Source of the DNA: Mesostigma viride
Lineage: Eukaryota > Streptophyta > Mesostigmatophyceae > Mesostigmatales > Mesostigmataceae
Assembly: GCA_009746045.1 (NCBI GenBank)
Contig: RPFO01000645.1
Coordinates: forward strand, 1,785,086 to 1,849,085
DNA: 64,000 nt
Direction: 5' to 3'
The notes under the pieces are model-generated. The model saw nothing but the letters and a program-made list of their open reading frames with translations. It made no database searches and was not told where the DNA came from. A program made the position numbers and the translations under genes. Shown piece after piece: positions 47,201-59,200 of the stretch (the first letter of the stretch is position 1; each line of letters begins with the position of its first letter).

Positions 47201-50200
47201 ATCAACCCGACGCACTTCCCCCACCTGGCCGCGCTCGTGTCGGGGGGCGAGCCGCTCCCACTCGACCTCATGCAGCGATGGGCGGCCAGCCGGCGCCTGT
47301 ACAACAGCTACGGACCGACAGAGTGCACCGGCTCTGCCACCATGGAGCCCATGGATGCGTCCGATGAGGTGGTCACCATCGGGCGCCCGCTGCCTAATGT
47401 GAGGATGTACGTACTCAACCGCTATTTGCAGCCGGTGCCGGTTGGGGTCCCTGGCGAGCTCTGCATTGGCGGTGCAGGCGTGGCCAGAGGGTACATCGAG
47501 CAGCCCGAACTGACCAAGGAGAGATTCCTGGACAACCCATTTGCGGCGGGCAGGCTGTATCGAACGGGAGACTTGGCCAGGTGGCTGCCTGATGGCCGGC
47601 TGCAGTGCTTGGGTCGTTTGGACCGGCAGGTGAAATTGTACGGGTTTCGCATCGAGTTGGGTGAGGTAGAGAGCGTGCTGGAGGCCTACCCAGGGGTGGC
47701 CAAGGCGGTGGCCATTCTGCAGGATGTGGGCTGTAGCAGTGATAAACTCGTCTCCTCTAGCAAACGCCTGGTGGCCTACGTGGCCCCTGCCAGTGTCCAG
47801 GTGGATGCGTTGATGGACGCGGCTCGGCGCAGGCTCCCCAGCTACATGGTTCCCTCGGCGGTGGTGGCCCTGGAGAGGTTCCCAGTGACCATCTCGGGCA
47901 AGGTGGACGCGAGGGCACTTCCCGCAGTGGATCTGAGTACCAGCGGCGGTCGCGAGTATGTAGCGCCTCGGAGCGTGTACGAGGCGCGCGTGCAGGCCGT
48001 GTGCCAAGACGTGCTGGGTGTGGCATCGCTGAGTGTGCTGGCGAGTTTCCACGAGTTTGGCATCAACTCGCTGATGGCCATGGCACTCGTGCACCAGATG
48101 CGGGAGCGGCTGCCTGAGTTCCCTGGGGCAGGGGAAGGCCTGCGGGTGACCACGGTGTTGTCAAACCCAAGCGTTGCGGAGCTGGCAGCGGCGATGACGT
48201 GTGGGAGGCAGGTGTCGCGGGCGTATGCGATGGAGCCACCATTGCAGCCCTTCCATGGAGATGTGCCCACAGACGTGCTGCCTCCCGTCTCGTATGGGCA
48301 GGAGCAGATGCTGGTATTGCACCAGCTGGACCCGACCGGCATTGCCTACAACATGGGACTCTGGTGGAGTATGGTTGGACATGTGGATGTCCACATATTA
48401 CAACGGAGCATGCAGGTGGTGGTGGGACGACATGAAGCGCTTCGGACCCATTATGCGATGCCAGCAATGCAGGCAGCGTCCCAGGGTGCATCAGGGGCTG
48501 TCCAGGTGGTTGTGCCTCCTGATGACTTTGTCCTCCCATTTGAGGTGGTGGATGCAGGGGATGGCGACCAAAGGCTGTGGGCCTCACTCCACAAGGAGGC
48601 CTCGACGCCTTTCGACCTGTACACAGGGCCCCTGGTGCGCTGCTTGCTGGTTAAGAGGGGTGACCGCTCCAGTGCCCTCATGGTGAACATGCACCATTCC
48701 GTGAGTGATGGCCTCTCGGGGGTGCTGCTCATGCGTGAGCTCTGCCACAGCTACTCGTTGATTATGAAAGGTGGCGAGTTGTGCTTGCCCCCATTACCAG
48801 TGCAGTACCGTGACTATGCGGTGTGGCAGCGGCGTTGGTTGGAGGAGACGGGCGAGATGGCTGCCCAGCTGGCATACTGGAAGGGCCACCTGGCAGACGC
48901 ACCCCAACTCCTGGAACTGCCGACCGACAAGCCGAGGCCGAGGGTGCAGTCCTTTCAAGGTGACTGCCTTGAATTCACCCTGGAAAAGAGGGTGGTTCAG
49001 GCGCTGAAAGCGCTCGCACAGGAATGTGGCGCGACCTTCTTCATGGTCATGCTGACTCTTTGGGCGGCCCTGCTGGGCCGTTGCAGCCAGCAGGATAAGG
49101 TGGTGGTGGGCACGCCCTGGAATGGGCGCAACAAGTCAGAGGTGCAGCACCTGATCGGGTATTTCATCAACCCACTGGCCCTCCGTGTGGATGTGGACAG
49201 CGCGCTGCCCTTTGCCCGCATGGTGCAGCGCGTGCGCGATGTTGTCCTGGCCGCCATGGAGCATGCGGACGCGCCCTTCCACAAGGTGGTGGAGGCTGTG
49301 GGGGCAACCGGGGTGGTTGGCCACAACCCCATCTTCCAGTCCATGGTGGTGCCCAATGAAGTTGTTGGCATGACTGAGGTGGCACTCGGGCCGGATGCCA
49401 GGGTCTTGCCTGGTCAGCACATTCATCGCCTCGGCTCCTCCAAGGTGGATGTGAGCCTTGTCCTCTGCAATGAAGCACAGACGGGCAACCTGACTCTGCT
49501 GCTCGAGTACCGGACGGACCTGTGGTGTGAGGCCAGCATGCAGCGGCTGGGCCAGCAGCTGGTGTGCCTGGCCAGCAGCGCCGTGGCATCCCCCGAGACG
49601 CCGGTGGGCCGCCTGCCGATGATGACCGAGGCGGAGCGCAGGCGGGTGGTGGAGGAATGGAACGCGACAGACACGGCTTTTGCTTGTGCTGGCAAGTGCT
49701 TGCACGAGCTGTTTGACGAGCAGGTGTCTCGCACGCCGGACCACGTGGCGGTTGAGACGGAGACGAAGCGTGTTACCTACCGTGATCTGCAGCAAACGGC
49801 AGACGCCTTGGCTTGCAGTGTGCGGGATGCCGGCGTGGTAGTGGGTGGCAGGGTTGGCCTGTGCCTCAAGGGCTGTGTGGAGATGGTGGTGGGTATGCTG
49901 GCCATCCTCAAGGCAGGTTGTGCGTACGTGCCGCTGGACCCGGAGTACCCAGCTGAGCGTGTGCAGGGTATGCTGGCGGATGCTGACGTGAGCATCCTCC
50001 TCACGAGCCCGCACCAGCAACCCCCATGGGGTGCTGACACTTTCGCTCTCGTGAAGCAGCTGGAGGTGCCGCTGACTCCTGCCTATGCCCCTGACCTTCC
50101 TGCACAAAAACCCGTCATTCACCGCAAGGTGTTCCCCACCGACCTGGCCTATGTGCTCTTCACATCAGGCACCACCGGCCGCCCCAAGGGTGTCATGGTG

Positions 50201-53200
50201 GAGCACCGCAACGTGTGCAACCTGTTGGCCTGTCTGATTGACAGGTGGCAGCTGGACAGCAGCAGCCGCGTGCTGCAACTTGCCAATCCCAGTTTTGATG
50301 CGTCGGTGGCCGAGATGTTTGGGACGCTGGCTGCTGGAGGGACCCTGGTCATGCACCCGCCTGGATCCGACCTGCAAGACTCGCTTCGCCGCGTCACCTG
50401 TGCGTTTGTCGTTCCTTCCGTCCTCTCCGTGTTAAACCCTGCGCACTTCCCGGGCCTCTCCACCCTCTGCATCGGTGGAGAGATGGTGCCCCTGCACATG
50501 GCAACCAGCTGGGCGGCGGGCAGGCGCTGTCTCAATGGCTATGGCCCCACAGAATGCTGCGTCTTTGCCACCATGGGGCAGATGACAGCCGAGGACCAAT
50601 CAGTCTCAATAGGTGGTCCTCTTCCAAACGTGCAGGTCTACGTGCTGGATGCCTATCTTCAACCAACACCCATCGGGGTGCCAGGGGAGCTGTACATCGG
50701 CGGTGCAGGCGTGGCGAGGGGCTATGCTAACAGGGATGACCTGACCAAGGACAGATTCTTGGACAACCCATTTGCGGCGGGCAGGCTGTATCGAACGGGA
50801 GACCTGGCCAGGTGGCTGCCTGATGGCCGGCTGCAGTGCTTGGGTCGTTTGGACCGGCAGGTGAAACTTAGCGGTGTACGCATCGAGTTGGGTGAGGTAG
50901 AGAGCGTGCTGGAGGCCTGCCCAGGGGTGGCCAAGGCGGTGGCCATTCTGCAGGATGTGGGCTGTAGCAGTGATAAACTCGTCTCCTCTAGCAAACGCCT
51001 GGTGGTCTACGTGGCCCCTGCCAGTGTCCAGGTGGATGCGTTGATGGACGCGGCTCGGCGCAGGCTCCCCAGCTACATGGTTCCCTCGGCGGTGGTGGCC
51101 CTGGAGAGGTTCCCAGTGACCATCTCGGGCAAGGTGGACGCGGGGGCACTTCCCGCAGTGGATCTGAGTACCAGCGGCGGTCGCGAGTATGTAGCGCCTC
51201 GGAGCGTGTACGAGGCGCGCGTGCAGGCCGTGTGCCAAGACGTGCTGGGTGTGGCGTCGCTGAGTGTGCTGGCGAGTTTCCACGAGTTTGGCATCAACTC
51301 GCTGATGGCCATGGCACTCGTGCACCAGATGCGGGAGCGACTGCCTGAGTTCCCTGGGGCAGGGGAAGGCCTGCGGGTGACCACGGTGTTGTCAAACCCA
51401 AGCGTTGCGGAGCTGGCAGCGGCGATGACGTGTGGGAGGCAGGTGACGCGGGCGCATGCGATGGAGCCACCATTGCAGCCCTTCCATGGAGATGTGCCCA
51501 CAGACGTGCTGCCTCCCGTCTCGTATGGGCAGGAGCAGATGCTGGTATTGCACCAGCTGGACCCGACCAGCCCTGCCTACAACATGGGACTCTGGTGGAG
51601 TATGGTTGGACATGTGGATGTCCACATATTACAGCGGAGCATGCAGGTGGTGGTGGGACGACATGAAGCGCTTCGGACCCATTATGGGATGCCAGCCATG
51701 CAGGCAGTGTCCCAGGGTGCACCAGGGGCTGTCCAGGTGGTTGTGCCTCCTGATGACTTTGTCCTCCCATTTGAGGTGATGGATGCAGGGGATGGCGACC
51801 AAGGGCTGTGGGCCTCACTCCACAAGGAGGCCTCGACGCCTTTCGACCTGTACACAGGGCCCCTGGTGCGGTGCCTGCTGGTAAAGAGGGGTGACCGCTC
51901 CAGTGCCCTCATGGTGAACATGCACCATTCCGTGAGTGATGGCCTCTCGGGGGTGCTGCTCATGCGTGAGCTCTGCCACAGCTACTCGTTGATTATGAAA
52001 GGTGGCGAGTTGTGCTTGCCCCCATTACCAGTGCAGTACCGTGACTATGCGGTGTGGCAGCGGCGTTGGTTGGAGGAGACGGGCGAGATGGCTGCCCAGC
52101 TGGCATACTGGAAGGGCCACCTGGCAGACGCACCCCAACTCCTGGAACTGCCGACCGACAAGCCGAGGCCGAGGGTGCAGTCCTTTCAAGGTGACTGCCT
52201 GGAATTCACCTTGGAAAAGAGGGTGGTTCAGGCGCTGAAAGCGCTCGCACAGGAATGTGGCGCGACCTTCTTCATGGTCATGCTGACTCTTTGGGCGGCT
52301 CTGCTGGGCCGTTGCAGCCGGCAGGATAAGGTGGTGGTGGGCACGCCCTGGAATGGGCGCAACAAGTCAGAGGTGCAGCACCTGATCGGGTATTTCATCA
52401 ACCCACTGGCCCTCTGTGTGGATGTGGACCGCGCGCTGCCCTTTGCCCGCATGGTGCAGCGCGTGCGCGATGTTGTCCTGGCCGCCATGGAACATTCCGA
52501 TGCGCCCTTCCACAAGGTGGTGGAGGCTGTGGGGGCAACCGGGGTGGTTGGCCACAACCCCATCTTCCAGTCCATGATCATACCCAACGAAATGGTTGGC
52601 ATGACTGAGGTGGCACTCGGGCCAGATGCTCGCATCATTCCGGGTCGTCGTATCAAGCGCCACGGCTCTTCCAAGGTGGATGTGAGCCTTGTCCTCTGCG
52701 ATGAAGCACAGACGGGCAACCTGTCCCTGCTGCTTGAGTACCGGACGGACCTGTGGTGTGAGGCCAGCATGCAGCGGCTGGGCCAGCAGCTGGTGTGCCT
52801 GGCCAGCAGCGCCGTGGCATCCCCCGAGACGCCGGTGGGCCGCCTGCCGATGATGACCGAGGCGGAGCGCAGGCGGGTGGTGGAGGAATGGAACGCGCCG
52901 GACACGGCATTTGCTTGTGCTGGCAAGTGCTTACACGAGCTGTTTGACGAGCAGGTGTCTCGCACGCCGGACCACGTGGCGGTTGAGACGGAGACGGAGC
53001 GCGTGACCTACCGTGATCTGCAGCAAACGGCAGACGCCTTGGCTTGCAGTGTGCGGGATGCCGGCGTGGTGGTGGGTGGCAGGGTTGGCCTGTGCCTCAA
53101 GGGCTGTGTGGAGATGGTGGTGGGTATGCTGGCCATCCTCAAGGCAGGTTGTGCGTACGTGCCGCTGGACCCGGAGTACCCAGCTGAGCGTGTGCAGGGT

Positions 53201-56200
53201 ATGCTGGCGGATGCTGACGTGAGCATCCTCCTCACGAGCCCGCACCAGCAACCCCCATGGGGTGCTGACACTTTCGCTCTCGTGAAGCAGCTGGAGGTGC
53301 CGCTGACCCCTGCCTATGCCCCTGACCTTCCTGCACAAAAACCCGTCATTCACCGCAAGGTGTTCCCCACCGACCTGGCCTATGTGCTCTTCACATCAGG
53401 CACCACCGGCCGCCCCAAGGGTGTCATGGTGGAGCACCGCAACGTGTGCAACCTGGTGGCGTGCGTGATTGACAGATGCCAGCTGGACGGCAGCAGCCGC
53501 GTGCTGCAGCTGACCAACCCCAGTTTTGATGTGTCGGTGGCCGAGGTGTTTGGGACGCTGGCTGCTGGAGGGACCCTGGTCATGCACCCGCCTGGATCCG
53601 ACCTGCAAGACTCGCTTCGCCGCGTCACCTGTGCGTTTGTCGTTCCTTCCGTCCTCTCCGTGTTAAACCCTGCGCACTTCCCGGGCCTCTCCACCCTCTG
53701 CATCGGTGGAGAGATGGTGCCCCTGCACATGGCAACCAGCTGGGCGGCGGGCAGGCGCTGTCTCAATGGCTATGGCCCCACAGAATGCTGCGTCTTTGCC
53801 ACCATGGGGCAGATGACAGCCGAGGACCAATCAGTCTCAATAGGTGGTCCTCTTCCAAACGTGCAGGTCTACGTGCTGGATGCCTATCTTCAACCAACAC
53901 CCATCGGGGTGCCAGGGGAGCTGTACATCGGCGGTGCAGGCGTGGCGAGGGGCTATGCTAACAGGGATGACCTGACCAAGGACAGATTCTTGGACAACCC
54001 ATTTGCGGCGGGCAGGCTGTATCGAACGGGAGACCTGGCCAGGTGGCTGCCTGATGGCCGGCTGCAGTGCTTGGGTCGTTTGGACCGGCAGGTGAAACTT
54101 AGCGGTGTACGCATCGAGTTGGGTGAGGTAGAGAGCGTGCTGGAGGCCTGCCCAGGGGTGGCCAAGGCGGTGGCCATTCTGCAGGATGTGGGCTGTAGCA
54201 GTGATAAACTCGTCTCCTCTAGCAAACGCCTGGTGGTCTACGTGGCCCCTGCCAGTGTCCAGGTGGATGCCTTGATGGACGCGGCTCGGCGCAGGCTCCC
54301 CAGCTACATGGTTCCCTCGGCGGTGGTGGCCCTGGAGAGGTTCCCAGTGACCATCTCGGGCAAGGTGGACGCGGGGGCACTTCCCGCAGTGGATCTGAGT
54401 ACCAGCGGCGGTCGCGAGTATGTAGCGCCTCGGAGCGTGTACGAGGCGCGCGTGCAGGCCGTGTGCCAAGACGTGCTGGGTGTGGCGTCGCTGAGTGTGC
54501 TGGCGAGTTTCCACGAGTTTGGCATCAACTCGCTGATGGCCATGGCACTCGTGCACCAGATGCGGGAGCGACTGCCTGAGTTCCCTGGGGCAGGGGAAGG
54601 CCTGCGGGTGACCACGGTGTTGTCAAACCCAAGCGTTGTGGAGCTGGCAGCGGCGATGACGTGTGGGAGGCAGGTGACGCGGGCGCATGCGATGGAGCCA
54701 CCGTTGCAGCCCTTCCATGGAGATGTGCCCACAGACGTGCTGCCTCCCGTCTCGTATGGGCAGGAGCAGATGCTGGTATTGCACCAGCTGGACCCGACCA
54801 GCCCTGCCTACAACATGGGACTCTGGTGGAGTGTGGTTGGACATGTGGATGTCCACATATTACAGCGGAGCTTGCAGGTGGTGGTGGGACGACATGAAGC
54901 GCTTCGGACCCATTATGCGATGCCAGCAATGCAGGCAGTGTCCCAGGGTGCACCAGGGGCTGTCCAGGTGGTTGTGCCTCCTGATGACTTTGTCCTCCCA
55001 TTTGAGGTGGTGGATGCAGGGGATGGCGACCAAAGGCTGTGGGCCTCACTCCACAAGGAGGCATCGACGCCTTTCGACCTGTACACAGGGCCCCTGGTGC
55101 GGTGCCTGCTGGTAAAGAGGGGTGACCGCTCCAGTGCCCTCATGGTGAACATGCACCATTCCGTGAGTGATGGCCTCTCGGGGGTGCTGCTCATGCGTGA
55201 GCTCTGCCACAGCTACTCGTTGATTATGAAAGGTGGCGAGTTGTGCTTGCCCCCATTACCAGTGCAGTACTGTGACTACGCGGTGTGGCAGCGGCGTTGG
55301 TTGGAGGAGACGGGCGAGATGGCTGCCCAGCTGGCATACTGGAAGGGCCACCTGGCAGACGCACCCCAACTCCTGGAACTGCCGACCGACAAGCCGAGGC
55401 CGAGGGTGCAGTCCTTTCAAGGTGACTGCCTGGAATTCACCCTGGAAAAGAGGGTGGTTCAGGCGCTGAAAGCGCTCGCACAGGAATGTGGCGCGACCTT
55501 CTTCATGGTCATGCTGACTCTTTGGGCGGCTCTGCTGGGCCGTTGCAGCCGGCAGGATAAGGTGGTGGTGGGCACGCCCTGGAATGGGCGCAACAAGTCA
55601 GAGGTGCAGCACCTAATCGGGTATTTCATCAACCCACTGGCCCTCTGTGTGGATGTGGACAGCGCGCTGCCCTTTGCCCGCATGGTGCAGCGCGTGCGCG
55701 ATGTTGTCCTGGCCGCCATGGAGCATGCGGACGCGCCCTTCCACAAGGTGGTGGAGGCTGTGGGGGCGACGGGCAGCGTGAGTGGCAACCCCATCTTCCA
55801 GTCCATGGTGGTGCCCAACGAAATGGTTGGCATGACTGGGTCGGCACTCGGGCCAGATGCTCGCATCATTCCGGGTCGTCGTATCAAGTGCCACGGCTCT
55901 TCCAAGGTGGATGTGAGCCTTGTCCTCTGCGATGAAGCACAGACGGGCAACCTGTCCCTGCTGCTCGAGTACCGGACGGACCTGTGGTGTGAGGCCAGCA
56001 TGCAGCGGCTGGGCCAGCAGCTGGTGTGCCTGGCCAGCAGCGCCGTGGCTTCCCCCGAGACGCCGGTGGGCCGCCTGCCGATGATGACCGAGGCGGAGCG
56101 CAGGCATGTGATAGAATCATCGCAGCTGAAGCAGTGGCTGCAAGCGCCTCCCTCCCCCCTCACCCTTTGTGACCTTTGGGACCGCCAAGTGGCCACGCGC

Positions 56201-59200
56201 CCAGCCGACATGGCGGCATGCTGCCAAGAAGCGGCCCTCTCATTTGCTCAGCTGGACAGTGCCGCGGGTTTGCTGTCTGTGGCGCTGGCTGCTAGCGGCG
56301 TGGGCGCAGAGGTGCGCGTGGCGATCCTCATGGAGCGGTCGCTCCTTATGCTGGCCGCCATGCTGGGCGTGCTCAAGGCCGGCGCTTGCTACGTGTCCCT
56401 TGACCCCGCCAACCCGCCCGCCTACCTGGCCAGCCTGCTGGATGCCGCATCCATCAAGGCACTGCTGTGGGACCGCGCTGTTTGCGGGCGGTTGCAGAGC
56501 ATGGCCGGGCTGGAGCAAACCACATGCTTGATTGTGGACGACCTCGTGGCGCATGCCAGGACAGCATCAGGCACAGGGGGGGGAAGCCGTCGAAACCAGG
56601 ATTCCCCAGCAGGTCCGCTCATCCATGCCAACCAGGCGGCAATCTGCCTCTTCAGCTCCGGCAGCTCTGGTGTGCCCAAGGGGGTCGAGTTGACCCACCG
56701 CGCACTTGTGGCCAAGCTGGAGGGCTACTGGGCTGCGTGCCCCTTTGCGCACGGCGAGGCCTGCCTGGCGCGCACCACGGTGTCGTTTGTGGACCACACG
56801 CTGGAGATTCTCGGGTCGCTCCTGCATGGCGTGCCCGTGGTGCTGGCGACCGCGCAGGAGGCGTGTGACCCCGCGTCCCTGATGCACGTGGCGACATCCT
56901 CCCACGTCACGCGGCTCATGGTCGTCCCATCGCTGCTACAGGCGATGCTGGCGGACGCACAGGACGAGGAGCGCGCGCGCGCTATGTGGTGCCAGGGGCC
57001 CCTCTCGCTCGTTATCAGCAGCGGCGAGCCGCTCCCCTTGTCCCTGGCGCAGGCGTTCCTGGCGGCCGCGGGCGACCACTGCCAGCTGGTCAACCTGTAC
57101 GGGTCCACGGAGACGTGCGGCGACGCCACGTGGGCGCCCGTGACGCGTGCCATGTTGGCCGCGGGGCACGTCACGGTCGGCCGCCCACTCCTGCACGCCG
57201 TCACGCTGGTGCTCGATGACCACGGCCAGCTGGCGCCGCCGGGTGTCCTGGGGGAGCTCTGCGTCGGCGGCAGCGTGGTTGCGCGCGGGTACCTCCACCA
57301 GCCGGAGCTGACCACGTCGCGCTTCACACGCATACCCATCGCCGACCTGCTGGGGGGGGACGCTGCCGCGTCGCCGTCATGCGGTTTTCCTCAGCATTCG
57401 CTATCGTTCATGCTGACCCCAAGCCCCGCCGATGCTGCAAGTGGCAAGGACGACCGCCCCTCGCTCGTCCTGTACCGCACGGGGGACTGTGCGCGGCTGC
57501 TGCCGTGTGGCGACCTGGCGCTGATGGGCCGGCTGGACCACCAGGTCAAGGTGAGGGGCGTGCGCCTGGAGCTGGGCTTTGTGGAGCAGGCCATGGCGCG
57601 GCTGCCGGGCGTGGCCGCCGCTGGGGCCGTGCTGGTGCCCGCCACCCAGCAGGGCCTCGCGGACGCAGCGGGCCATGACACCCTGGTGGCGGTGGTGAGC
57701 CCCCGGCAGCTGCTCCCGGAGGCACTGCTGGCGGCCCTGGGGCAGCAACTGCCGCAGTACGCGCTCCCCGCGCGCATCCTGTGCGTGGACGAGCTGCCGC
57801 GCCTCATCAGCGGCAAGCTCAACCGCCGCAAGCTGCTGGCAATGGCGGCGGCGGAGATGGCAGAGATGCGGCGCGTGGGGACGAGCGGGGGCGGCCGTGG
57901 GGCGCTCGTGTCCCACGCTGCGGTCAGGATGGATTCGCTTGAGGCCAAGCTGGCCGTGCTGTGGGGGAAGGTGCTGCGCCTGCCCAGTGTGTCCGTGTTC
58001 GACGACTTCTTCAACATTGGGGGCAACTCGCTGGTGGCGGTGCAGCTGCAGAGGGAGCTGCAGAGGGAGCTGGCCAGGGACCCTGCGCTCGCGCCTCTGG
58101 TGACCGGCAGCCAGCACCTGTCGGTGTTCAGCCACCGCACCATCAGCAGCATGGCCGCCGAGGCCGCCGGTGCGCTGGGCAGGACGCCAGGCAGAGGTGC
58201 TAGTGGCGCCAACGACGATGGCCGCGCCTTGGGTGTTGCTGCTGCCACATCCCTGATATTCAGGCCTCGGTCCGTGTATGAGCGCTTGCTGGGGCCAGCT
58301 ACATCATCCGGTGATGCAGAGCAAGCGCCGTTGGGTGAGGAGCCCGAACCGTCACGCGTGCTGGAGGTGGTCACGTCCAACCTGCGCTTCCTGTGGAGCT
58401 TCTCCGTGGTCATGCTCCACTTTGGCCACTGCGGCGGCCAGAACCTGCGCTGCTTCCAGAACACGCCGCTGGCCGGGTTGTGGGCGCCGCATGACAACAC
58501 CTCGCTCGCCAACTTTGTGCCCAGGGCGTTCCAGGGGGGGGTCTTGGGCCTGTCCATCCTGTCAGGGATGGGAGCCGCATCAGGCAGCGTGCGACCATCC
58601 CTGCGCACGCCCCTGCTGGCGGTCATGCTGGCACTGCTCATGGAGTTTGGGGTATCCCGCGCGTTTGACGACCTTGTGCGGTCATCACCGCAGGAGCGCT
58701 TCTCCACCACGGCCCACCTGTGGGGCCTGTGGGCACTGGCCTTCAACCAATTGCTGCTGTGGCTTTGCATTGGCTCGTGGCGCAGCCACACACCCCGTGA
58801 GGGTCCCAGGAACCAGAAAGGGGGTGCTGTGCTCCTGCTACTAGCCGCTGGCACAGTGCAATTCCTGCTTCCCATTCTCTTTGCGTTGCTGTGGCCCCCG
58901 GCTTCAGCGGCGGGTGTTCGTGGGATGTGGTTTGGTCCCTGGGGCATGCACCAGTTGGGCTGGGAGCCACTGGGGCCGCGCATTCTCACTTCCGCATTGC
59001 CCTTTGCCATCGGGTATGCGTACAACAGCCAGATCACTCACATGGTGCACACGGCGCGGTCGCATGTGTGGCTTCGCGTGGCACTGGCCGCCATCTTTGT
59101 GCATCTCACGATTCGATCCACGTTCTTCCCCAACATCCTCTCGGGGCTGGACCTGCGTTCCAGCGAGGCAGCGCGTTTTGCCACCGTCGCCGACGTGATG

